The notes under the pieces are model-generated. The model was not told the DNA's origin. It saw only the letters and a program-made list of their open reading frames with translations, and did no database searches. DNA of 20,594 nucleotides from Candidatus Aminicenantota bacterium. Its GTDB lineage: Bacteria > Acidobacteriota > Aminicenantia > S016-38. Every line of letters starts with the position of its first letter. The first letter of the stretch is position 1. Below, piece after piece: positions 7,117 to 13,537 of this stretch. Position numbers and translations under genes: made by a program. Where the stretch lies: NCBI GenBank assembly GCA_027062035.1, contig JAMOUL010000380.1:1-20594 (forward strand). The letters run 5' to 3'.

Positions 7117-8572
7117 TCTTTTCTATTGCCTCCAGAATCTTTTTAGCTTCATTTGATTCAGGATAGAGTAAAAGACACGTTTTCGCCATCATCTCTGCCC
7201 TCCTGAGATTTCCCTGTTCCAGTTCATAAAGGGAAAGAAGATAATAGGGATAAGGATTTTCCGGATATATCTCTATTGATCTTTCAAGATAGGAAGCATC
7301 TTCTGCGTATTTAAACAGATAGATCTGAGCTTCGTCATCATAGGAGAAAAGAAATCTGTCCAGTTTAGAAACCTCAACCTTTTCCTGCTTTATTACCGCC
7401 CACTTAAGGGAGGAAAGACGACTTCTTTCAATAAATGGTACCGTGGAAAGTATCATAAGAATGATAAAAACAGTCCATTTTTTATTCTTTTCCTCTGGCT
7501 CCCAAATACCTGTAAAAAATAACCCGCCCAAAAGGGCCACGGAAGAGAAATAAAAACCAATGTCGATAAAATTATGCAATATCCATCCAGCAGCTCCTGC
7601 CAGATAAACTGGAGAAATCTTCTTTCTCTTTCTGAAACCAAGCATCAAAATAAAAATACCAATTAAAGGCACAACCCCACCTTCTGTTAGAAATTGCAAA
7701 AAGGCATTGTGAACATACAGGGACTCAGGCTCTCCCTTCTTTAAAAATCGCCTTGAAAAAGAAGGAAATCTTCTCCAGCCAATCCCGGTTACCGGACGTT
7801 GCACAAAGCTTACAATAGATTTCTGCCAGTGAATTGCCCTTAGCTTCCACGACGGATGCTTCCTTATCTCACTTCCCCTCACAAGTATCATGGCAAAGGA
7901 AAGTATCAATCCAAGAACAAATATTCCAAGAACAATCTTTTTCTTTCCCTTCATGTAAAAATAAACTCCCAGGGAAAGCGCTGAAACGAGAATGGCCCCA
8001 AGTGACCTGGTCATGAGTATTAAAAATATCATTAACCCCGCAAGGGCTCTACTGGAAACCCTTTTTCTCGAATCCTCTAAAACCAGGGGCAGGAATATAC
8101 CTAAAATTGCTCCAAAGGTAGTAGGTAATGCAAACCTCGAAAAGAGACGAATCTGCGAGATTATGCCCTTTGTAACTTCAAAAAGTTTCGTTTCAACGAC
8201 AATGGATGAAAGGGATGGCCAGTTCAGGAGCTGATAAACCCCATATAGAGAAACAGTCCACAAGGGGATCAGAGGAGATTTTTTATCAAAGGGTGGTAAA
8301 AATATAAAGGCGGAAGACACAAGAAAGAGGGATACATAATAGAAGGAGATAGCAGAGGGATAGAAGAATAAAGTAATTATTAAGGAAAGAGAAAAAAGTA
8401 ACCAATGGGTCCCGGGAAATATGCCCTTTTTAATAAAAATTAAAAGAGAAACTAAAACAATGAGAGGAAAAATTAACGGATTAACTTCCGGGGGGAAAAA
8501 GAGGATTAAAAAAAATAATATTGCTTCCAAGGCTGGAAAGGGCCGGGGGAATTCCCCGGCCTCTAATCCCAT
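7106..8572 (-). CDS. O-antigen ligase/polymerase (Wzy_C/WaaL) family membrane protein with TPR-like tail, copy 1
   Basis: 488 residues, paralogous to the next gene downstream. The first ~375 residues are mostly hydrophobic helices; the Wzy_C core is readable as TRSLGA (188-193), Arg245 and Trp249, P..GIGW (260-266) and HNAFLQFLTEGG (288-299). The tail (about 395-488) is TPR-like, with YYLLSLYELEQGNLRRAEMM as one repeat. Start ATG 8572 is supported by AAGGAGGT, which is formed by the last codons and stop of the upstream pilin gene, so this gene is tied to pilin expression. A very stable GC hairpin lies within codons 4-11. A periplasm-facing glycan transferase is the likely role; pilin O-glycosylation is inferred from context and not demonstrable from the motifs alone. 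Confidence 0.8.
   Translation of the reverse strand: MGLEAGEFPRPFPALEAILFFLILFFPPEVNPLIFPLIVLVSLLIFIKKGIFPGTHWLLFSLSLIITLFFYPSAISFYYVSLFLVSSAFIFLPPFDKKSPLIPLWTVSLYGVYQLLNWPSLSSIVVETKLFEVTKGIISQIRLFSRFALPTTFGAILGIFLPLVLEDSRKRVSSRALAGLMIFLILMTRSLGAILVSALSLGVYFYMKGKKKIVLGIFVLGLILSFAMILVRGSEIRKHPSWKLRAIHWQKSIVSFVQRPVTGIGWRRFPSFSRRFLKKGEPESLYVHNAFLQFLTEGGVVPLIGIFILMLGFRKRKKISPVYLAGAAGWILHNFIDIGFYFSSVALLGGLFFTGIWEPEEKNKKWTVFIILMILSTVPFIERSRLSSLKWAVIKQEKVEVSKLDRFLFSYDDEAQIYLFKYAEDASYLERSIEIYPENPYPYYLLSLYELEQGNLRRAEMMAKTCLLLYPESNEAKKILEAIEKNED
8541..8561 (-). repeat. Strong GC hairpin at the start of the first ligase gene
   Basis: GGCCGGGG (8541-8548) pairs perfectly with CCCCGGCC (8554-8561) around a 5-base loop. 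It stands out from its AT-rich surroundings. On the minus strand it begins 11 bases after the ligase ATG and about 20 bases after the pilin stop codon. There is no U-tract directly after it (CCCTTTCC follows), so it is not a standard intrinsic terminator. It could cap and protect the pilin mRNA 3' end, cause partial termination, or slow ligase translation. Confidence 0.7.
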
Positions 8573-8581
8573 GTTAGATAA

Positions 8582-9031
8582 TTACCTCCTTGGACCGCAG
8601 ACAAGCACTCCGTCAGAGAATATAATCTCCTTGTTAAAATCAGAGAGGCTTGTCGGAGGATTATAGAGGGTTGTACAGCTGGAATTCTGAACTACGGAGT
8701 CCTTTCCAGGAGAAAGGAGTGTGTAGTGGTCAGTATCATAGGTATAGGTGAAGAGGTGTCCCCATGCGTCTGTGGTTTTAATCTTCTTCACATAGAAGGG
8801 GACGAGTGCGCTGGAAAGCTGAGTAAGATCAGTTGTCTGGGGTGGACGATCCCAGTCGGTGGTATAGGACTCGATTCCTGTGACGATTGTCCTCATATCT
8901 TCCATTGTTGCCTTCTGCCTGGATTTCTGAATGGCCATCAGCATGTTGGGAACCAGAATGGCTGCCAGAATTCCGATGATAGCGACAACGATGAGCAGCT
9001 CAATTAATGTGAAACCTTTTTGCCTTTTCAT
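8582..9031 (-). CDS. Type IV pilin / GspG-like pseudopilin, copy 2
   Basis: 149-residue prepilin. The class III leader MKRQKG is followed by FTLIELLIVVAIIGILAAIL, giving cleavage after Gly6 and Glu at mature position 5 as required for assembly. The middle resembles GspG-type major pseudopilins (TDAWGHLFTY, LLSPGKD). Two cysteines, Cys119 and Cys145, could close a C-terminal disulfide loop, which is more like type IVa pilins; the protein ends VCGPRR. Closely related to the pilin just upstream, including near-identical residues 27-55. A perfect AAGGAGGTG site precedes ATG 9031, and a sigma-54 promoter lies 34-49 bases upstream. It should be a fibre subunit in the inner membrane/periplasm, processed by a PilD-type peptidase not seen here. 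Which of the two is the major pilin is unknown. Confidence 0.9.
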   Translation of the reverse strand: MKRQKGFTLIELLIVVAIIGILAAILVPNMLMAIQKSRQKATMEDMRTIVTGIESYTTDWDRPPQTTDLTQLSSALVPFYVKKIKTTDAWGHLFTYTYDTDHYTLLSPGKDSVVQNSSCTTLYNPPTSLSDFNKEIIFSDGVLVCGPRR

Positions 9032-9064
9032 TGTTTCACCTCCTTTTTTTGTCGATTTTTATAT

Positions 9065-9080
9065 TGCAAATTCCTTGCCA
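9065..9080 (-). promoter_or_regulatory. Sigma-54 (-24/-12) promoter of pilin copy 2
   Basis: Read on the minus strand: TGGCAAGGAATTTGCA. It matches the sigma-54 pattern TGGCAC-N5-TTGCA with exact spacing between the -24 GG and the -12 GC. The predicted start is near 9054, giving a leader of about 23 bases that contains the Shine-Dalgarno site. A PilR-type activator gene lies nearby. Confidence 0.85.
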
Positions 9081-9119
9081 GAATTCTCCCGCCTTAAAAT
9101 AGGGCATCTGACTGACAGG

Positions 9120-9156
9120 GTACAATTTTCGGCCTCAAAAAAGTACAAAATTTGTC
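9120..9156 (-). promoter_or_regulatory. Candidate activator (PilR-like) binding sites upstream of pilin copy 2
   Basis: Two related elements start on the plus strand at 9120 (GTACAATTTTCGGC) and 9143 (GTACAAAATTTGTC), 23 bases apart, about two helical turns. The distal one contains a perfect dyad ACAAA-N-TTTGT (9145-9155) and matches 13 of 15 bases of the element upstream of the other pilin promoter. It starts 63 bases upstream of the -24 box, about -90 to -100 from the predicted transcription start, typical for a sigma-54 enhancer site. The proximal copy is weaker. Assignment to the PilR homologue is inference. Confidence 0.6.
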
Positions 9157-9159
9157 CTT

Positions 9160-9606
9160 TTACCTTTTGGGGCCACATACAAGTAGTCCATCCGAAAAAA
9201 TAATATCACGGTTGAACTGTACTATACTGGTAGGCGGGTCATAACGCGTGGAACAGGTTAGATCTATAACTGTGTCCTTACCGGGGGATCCGAGGGAATA
9301 ATGCCTTTCAAAGGTAGTATACACGAAAGAATGTCCCCATCCATCGGTCAATTTCATTTCTTTAATATAAAAGGGAACCAGAACCGAAGAAAGCTGAACA
9401 ATATTACCTGTTTGTGGCGGCTGGTCCCAATCCGTGGAATAGGCCTCAATTCCTGTAACTATTGCCCTCATATCCTCAATGGTGGCCTTCTGCCTTGATT
9501 TTTGAATGGCCATCAGCATGTTGGGAATCAATATTGCAACAAGAATTCCCAGGATGGCAATAACTACCAGAAGCTCGATGAGAGTAAAACCTGAAGTTTT
9601 CCGCAT
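9160..9606 (-). CDS. Type IV pilin / GspG-like pseudopilin, copy 1
   Basis: 148-residue prepilin with leader MRKTSG and hydrophobic N-terminus FTLIELLVVIAILGILVAIL; Glu is at mature position 5. Its body aligns along the whole length with the next gene (shared NMLMAIQKSRQKAT, TDWDxPPQT, LTDGWGH versus TTDAWGH, SPGKD, DPPTS versus NPPTS, IIFSDG, VCGPKR). Cysteines 118 and 144 are spaced exactly as in the paralogue and probably form a C-terminal disulfide loop. An AAAGGAGG site precedes ATG 9606, and a sigma-54 promoter lies about 35 bases upstream. It follows pilR, where a pilA gene is found in the classical pilB-T-C-S-R-A order, so it is a good candidate for the main pilin; a type II secretion pseudopilin is the alternative. 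Confidence 0.9.
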   Translation of the reverse strand: MRKTSGFTLIELLVVIAILGILVAILIPNMLMAIQKSRQKATIEDMRAIVTGIEAYSTDWDQPPQTGNIVQLSSVLVPFYIKEMKLTDGWGHSFVYTTFERHYSLGSPGKDTVIDLTCSTRYDPPTSIVQFNRDIIFSDGLLVCGPKR

Positions 9607-9640
9607 CCTGGCCTCCTTTAAGTTTGGATGAACATTTTAA

Positions 9641-9656
9641 TGCAATTTTCATGCCA
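9641..9656 (-). promoter_or_regulatory. Sigma-54 (-24/-12) promoter of pilin copy 1
   Basis: Read on the minus strand: TGGCATGAAAATTGCA, matching TGGCAC-N5-TTGCA with one change and exact -24/-12 spacing. The predicted start is near 9630, about 24 bases before ATG 9606, with the Shine-Dalgarno site in between. The layout closely matches that of the second pilin promoter. Confidence 0.85.
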
Positions 9657-9672
9657 CAATTTCCATGCCACA
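9645..9672 (-). repeat. 14-bp tandem duplication of the -24 region
   Basis: Two adjacent 14-base units (9645-9658 and 9659-9672 on the plus strand: ATTTTCATGCCACA and ATTTCCATGCCACA) differ at one base. Each holds a TGGCAT -24 box on the minus strand, but only the pilin-proximal one has a proper TTGCA -12 box; the distal one has GT in place of GC. Confidence 0.8.
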
Positions 9673-9716
9673 TTCCCCCTATAAATGAGGGTCATTAAAG
9701 ATATAAATATTGAAGG

Positions 9717-9731
9717 AGTACAATTTTTGTC
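9717..9731 (-). promoter_or_regulatory. Candidate activator (PilR-like) binding site upstream of pilin copy 1
   Basis: Plus-strand AGTACAATTTTTGTC, matching 13 of 15 bases of the distal element upstream of the second pilin (9142-9156). The dyad core ACAAT-T-TTTGT is one base off ACAAA-N-TTTGT. It begins 62 bases upstream of the -24 box and overlaps the last codons of the regulator gene itself. Binding by the neighbouring regulator is inferred. Confidence 0.6.
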
Positions 9732-11064
9732 AGAGGTTATATTTCTTCCAGTAATATTTAAAGGACCTATAAGTTATGCCCAGAAGCTCAGCTGCTTTCT
9801 TTTTGTTTTTACCGGCTCGCATATAAGCGGATTTTAGATATCTTTTCATTTCCTCTTCAATATACTTCTCGAGGTTGAATCCTTCCTTTATTTCTTTGAA
9901 ATGGGCTATTTTTTCAGGCAGAGACTCCTCCGTTATATACTCACCATCTTCGAGAGCGACTGCCCTTTCTATGATATTCTCAAGCTCCCTGACATTTCCT
10001 GGCCAGTTGTAATTCTCGAGAATCTTCATGGCATTTTTTTCTATACCGAGGATCTTCTTCCCGAATTTTCTGCTGTAAAAATCCACAAAGTGCTGGGCAA
10101 GAAGGGGAATATCTTCCTTCCTCTCCCGTAGAGGGGGAATTTCTATGCGCACCACATCAAGTCTATAGAAAAGATCTTCCCTGAATTCTCCCCTTTCCAC
10201 CATCTTCTCTATATCTCTGTTAGTAGCAGTGATTATTCTGACATCAACATTGACCTCCACTTCTCCTCCCACCCTTCTTATTTTCTTTTCCTGAATGGCA
10301 TTCAAAAGCTTCACCTGCATCATAGGACTCATATTCGAAATCTCATCCAGAAAAATGGTTCCACCCTGAGCTATTTCAAAAAGTCCCCTTTTCCTGGTGT
10401 GAGCACCTGTAAAGGAACCCTTTTCAAATCCAAAGAGTTCACTCTCAAGAAGGGTTTCCGGTATTGCCGCACAATTTATAGAAACAAAGTTCCTGCTCTT
10501 CCTTGGGCTCAATCCATGAATTATCCTTGCAAGAAGACTTTTACCCGTTCCGCTTTCCCCCACAATAAGAACATTCACATCCTGAGGAGCAACCCTCCTT
10601 ACAATATCCATCACCTTATTCATGCCAGGGCTCTTAGCAATAAAATTCTGCTCCTGATAAATGCGTTCCAGTTCCTTTCTTAACTCTTCGACTTCTCTTC
10701 TCAGCGAATAGGCTTCGAGAGCCTTCTTCACCACCACTTCCAGCTTCTCCAGATCAAAGGGTTTTATTATGTAATCTTCTGCCCCAAGCTTAAGGGCCCT
10801 TACCGCATCCTTTACAGAGGCATAAGCTGTTATCAGAATAACCGGAACCTCGGGGTACATTGTTTTAACCCTCTCAAGTATACTGATGCCATCAATTTCC
10901 CCTGGAAGCTTTATATCACTCACCACAACGTCTGCATCTTTAAGCTTAGGAACAGCCTCCTCCCCTGTGGTGGCAGCATCCACAAGATATCCCTTGCCTT
11001 TAAAGTACATCTCAAGTACTTCAAGAAAATTTAGTTCATCCTCAATTATCAATATTCTTTCCAT
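9730..11064 (-). CDS. pilR: Sigma-54-dependent response regulator, PilR/NtrC type
   Basis: 444 residues with the full three-domain layout. The receiver domain (1-120) has acidic Glu8/Asp9, phospho-acceptor Asp50, Thr79 and Lys101. The AAA+ domain (about 141-370) has Walker A GESGTGKS (169-176), the sigma-54-contacting loop GSFTGA (216-221, a Ser variant of GAFTGA), Walker B GGTIFLDE (234-241) and the arginine segment REDLFYRL. The C-terminal Fis-type helix-turn-helix (424-442, KAAELLGITYRSFKYYWKKY) resembles PilR (R-S-F/L-x-Y). When phosphorylated it should activate sigma-54 promoters, and two such promoters lie immediately downstream, in front of the pilin genes. The start overlaps the 3' end of the sensor gene by 23 bases, indicating co-translation. 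All catalytic residues seem intact. Confidence 0.95.
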   Translation of the reverse strand: MERILIIEDELNFLEVLEMYFKGKGYLVDAATTGEEAVPKLKDADVVVSDIKLPGEIDGISILERVKTMYPEVPVILITAYASVKDAVRALKLGAEDYIIKPFDLEKLEVVVKKALEAYSLRREVEELRKELERIYQEQNFIAKSPGMNKVMDIVRRVAPQDVNVLIVGESGTGKSLLARIIHGLSPRKSRNFVSINCAAIPETLLESELFGFEKGSFTGAHTRKRGLFEIAQGGTIFLDEISNMSPMMQVKLLNAIQEKKIRRVGGEVEVNVDVRIITATNRDIEKMVERGEFREDLFYRLDVVRIEIPPLRERKEDIPLLAQHFVDFYSRKFGKKILGIEKNAMKILENYNWPGNVRELENIIERAVALEDGEYITEESLPEKIAHFKEIKEGFNLEKYIEEEMKRYLKSAYMRAGKNKKKAAELLGITYRSFKYYWKKYNL

Positions 11065-12328
11065 CTTTCCTCACCGTGATCCTTATCTCTTCAGAAGAAA
11101 CCTCCATTTTTGCATTAAAGGAGGAAAGCAATCTGGTAAATTCCAGCATGAGTAAGCCCTTACCGGTCTCTATATTTTTTAAATTCGGGCTCATAATGAT
11201 ATCTATTTCTTCCGCTGATAAAGGGGGTTCTCTCCTGATAATAATTTTTCCATCCTTTTCTTCATTTACCTTCCAATGACCATCCTCTACTTCAAGAATA
11301 CTTTTAACGACTTCCACCAGCCGTTCTTTTTTCCCCTCTCTAAGCTCTATTCTGTCCCATTCTGAAAGGATGCTTTTTATCCTCTCTGCATTTTCCTTTA
11401 TTATCTGCAGGATCCTTTCTCGTCCCTCCCCTTTCTCCATCATATTGAAAACCTGGACAGCACCAAGGATGGAAGCCAATGGATTTTTTAATTCGTGGGA
11501 CAGGATGGAAGCAGCCTCCCTCATCCCCTCCCTCTTGGTTCTTAACTCCCTCTGTGTAATGTCAGCGATTACAACCATCTCCATATCATCCATTTTTGCC
11601 CGCATTACGTTGTAAATTCTTCCACTAATGGAAATCTCTCCCGCCTTATCATAGAGTTCATCGACAGGAAACCTCCTGCAGTTTTGACCCTTTATCACTA
11701 TGCGTCCTGAATCTATTAACAGAAAACAACTTCCTATGGTACCGGCAAAAAGATCATCTATTTTCCGGAACAGGGAAAGCAGGCTTTCTCTGTAATAAAT
11801 TTTCATGGTCAAGGCCTTAATTCTATCCCGGGAAGATGCCATAATGTAACCCAGCAAAGGGAAACCAATACCATAGGAAAGAAGGTTCGTGGTAAAAACC
11901 TGATAATCAAAATCGACATTGGGATACTTAAAGTAAAAACTGGTAAATGAAAACATCAAATAGGTCAGCAGGGGAAAGAGGGACACCCACATTATTCCCC
12001 TTCTGTTAAAGAAAAGGAAAGCTTCCACAACAAGGAAGACGAAAACAAAATAAAGGGAACTCTTGTACCCTCCGGTATTCAGAATCAGGAAGGAAATCAA
12101 CACCCAATCCCCAAGGATTTGAACGCCCAGCTGTACCTTCTCCCTGATATTTAATCTATAAAGGATCAGATAAACAATGGAAAGAGCAAAGAGAAGGGCA
12201 AGGAAGGAGAAGAAAAATAAATATGGAAATAAGTAAAGAATGGCAAGTTGAATTATTAAAAAGGATAAAAGCAGAGAAAAGCCAACTATAAGTCTAAATT
12301 CGATAAGCCTCAGTATCTTTCGAGGCAT
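11042..12328 (-). CDS. pilS: PilS-like membrane sensor histidine kinase with degenerate ATP-binding domain
   Basis: 428 residues. The N-terminal ~165 residues form about six membrane helices, as in PilS; a PAS-like region (about 185-255) follows. The dimerisation/phospho-acceptor helix is well preserved (AASILSHELKNPLASILGAVQ, His278). The C-terminal catalytic domain is short and abnormal: no NxxxN N-box is visible, and the G1 DxGxG position reads REPPLS (366-371). Only the final helix (GKGLLMLEFTRLLSSFNAKMEV, resembling GTGLGLAIVRRIVEEHGG) and last strands align. ATP binding is therefore doubtful. The reading frame is open and in a conserved pilC-pilS-pilR slot, so the gene is probably expressed. 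It may act as a phosphatase, a receiver for another kinase, or be decaying. ATG 12328 shares one base with the pilC stop (TAATG). Confidence 0.8.
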   Translation of the reverse strand: MPRKILRLIEFRLIVGFSLLLSFLIIQLAILYLFPYLFFFSFLALLFALSIVYLILYRLNIREKVQLGVQILGDWVLISFLILNTGGYKSSLYFVFVFLVVEAFLFFNRRGIMWVSLFPLLTYLMFSFTSFYFKYPNVDFDYQVFTTNLLSYGIGFPLLGYIMASSRDRIKALTMKIYYRESLLSLFRKIDDLFAGTIGSCFLLIDSGRIVIKGQNCRRFPVDELYDKAGEISISGRIYNVMRAKMDDMEMVVIADITQRELRTKREGMREAASILSHELKNPLASILGAVQVFNMMEKGEGRERILQIIKENAERIKSILSEWDRIELREGKKERLVEVVKSILEVEDGHWKVNEEKDGKIIIRREPPLSAEEIDIIMSPNLKNIETGKGLLMLEFTRLLSSFNAKMEVSSEEIRITVRKDGKNIDN

Positions 12329-13527
12329 TAAAGCTGTCCGAGAAGGTTAAAGATAGGAAGATACATTGAGATAACTATCGTTCCTATGAGACCTCCCAGC
12401 ACGATGATCATCGCGGGTTCGAGAATCGAAACAAGAGCAGAAACGGCTGCATCCACCTCTTCATCGTAAAAATCGGCAATTTTTGTGAGCATGGTATCAA
12501 GAGCACCTGTAGCTTCTCCTGCTTCTATCATCTGACTGACCATAAGAGGAAAGTATTTACTCTCCTTCAATGGTTCACTGAGGCTCTTACCTGCAGCCAC
12601 CTGATCCCTTGCCTTAAGGAGGACTTCTTCTATAACTACATTTCCCGTAGTTTTAGCTGAAATTTCAAGAGCCAGAAGAATATCAACTCCTGAAGTAACC
12701 AGAGTTGCCAGAGTTCTCATAGCTTTAGCCACACTACCTTTAAGTACTATGGGACCTATAATCCAGATCTTCAGTTTTATGGTATCTATTGTCCTTCTTC
12801 CTCCAGGGGTCGAAGCGTAAATCTTATACGCAATCCATATTGCAACCATAGCCAGTATCAGCACATAAAACTTGGTAATAAGGAGCCGGCTGGCCCCCAT
12901 AACTATCTGGGTAAGAAGCGGGAGTTCAGCACCAAGGTCAAGATAAAGTTGAGCAAAGGTAGGAATAACCTTCCACAGGATGAATCCTGTAATTAAGACC
13001 GCAAAACTCAAAACAGCAATAGGATAAGCAAGGGCCGATTTTATCTTTGTAACAAGTCCCTTTATTTTTTCAAGATAGTCTGCCAGCCTTTGAAGAATAA
13101 TATCCAGAGTTCCTCCCGTTTCTCCTGCTGCCACCATGTTTACGTACAGCGAGTCAAAAACCTGGGGATGTTTTGCAAATGCATTACTGAGGGAACTTCC
13201 TCCCCTCACATCATCGGTAACTGTTTCAAGAATAGCTTTAAACCTCTTATTTTTTTGCTGCTCTGCGAGGGCTGAAAGCGCCTGATCTATAGCAAGGCCA
13301 GCATTAACCATAACAGATAGCTGCCTTGTAAAGATTGCAAGTTCTTTAAGGCTTGCGCTCTTTTTAAACCTTGGAAGGGGTATCTGCAGTCCTTTTTTCT
13401 TAAGAACTGATACCTGAATACCCTCTCTAAGAAGGGCTCTTCTTACATCTGCTTCGCTTGGACCAATTCTTTCCCCGCTTACCAGCTGGCCCATTCGGTT
13501 TACACCTTTAAAAACATAAACAGGCAT
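12328..13527 (-). CDS. pilC: Type IV pilus inner-membrane platform protein PilC (GspF family)
   Basis: 399 residues with two tandem T2SSF domains, each a helical bundle followed by membrane helices. The first domain is recognisable by LAIFTRQLSVMVNAGLAIDQAL and GGSSLSNAFAKHPQVFDSLYV, the second by AMRTLATLVTSGVDILLALE and GKSLSEPLKESKYFPLMV, followed by the G-E-A-T-G-x-L-D motif. Three hydrophobic helices anchor it in the inner membrane, the last ending YLPIFNLLGQL as is typical. PilC couples the PilB/PilT ATPases to pilin insertion and removal. Start ATG 13527 has a TAGGAGGG site whose first bases are the pilT stop codon. Full family length, no anomalies. Confidence 0.97.
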   Translation of the reverse strand: MPVYVFKGVNRMGQLVSGERIGPSEADVRRALLREGIQVSVLKKKGLQIPLPRFKKSASLKELAIFTRQLSVMVNAGLAIDQALSALAEQQKNKRFKAILETVTDDVRGGSSLSNAFAKHPQVFDSLYVNMVAAGETGGTLDIILQRLADYLEKIKGLVTKIKSALAYPIAVLSFAVLITGFILWKVIPTFAQLYLDLGAELPLLTQIVMGASRLLITKFYVLILAMVAIWIAYKIYASTPGGRRTIDTIKLKIWIIGPIVLKGSVAKAMRTLATLVTSGVDILLALEISAKTTGNVVIEEVLLKARDQVAAGKSLSEPLKESKYFPLMVSQMIEAGEATGALDTMLTKIADFYDEEVDAAVSALVSILEPAMIIVLGGLIGTIVISMYLPIFNLLGQL

Positions 13528-13537
13528 TTTTGCCCTC

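Noticed and set aside
8582..9606. Tandem pilins as a recombination or phase-variation cassette
   Set aside because: No invertible repeats, recombinase gene or silent partial copies are seen; both genes are complete with their own promoters.
9655..9670. Second sigma-54 promoter copy upstream of pilin copy 1
   Set aside because: The -12 box has GT in place of the essential GC, so it is treated as a degenerate repeat and not an active promoter.
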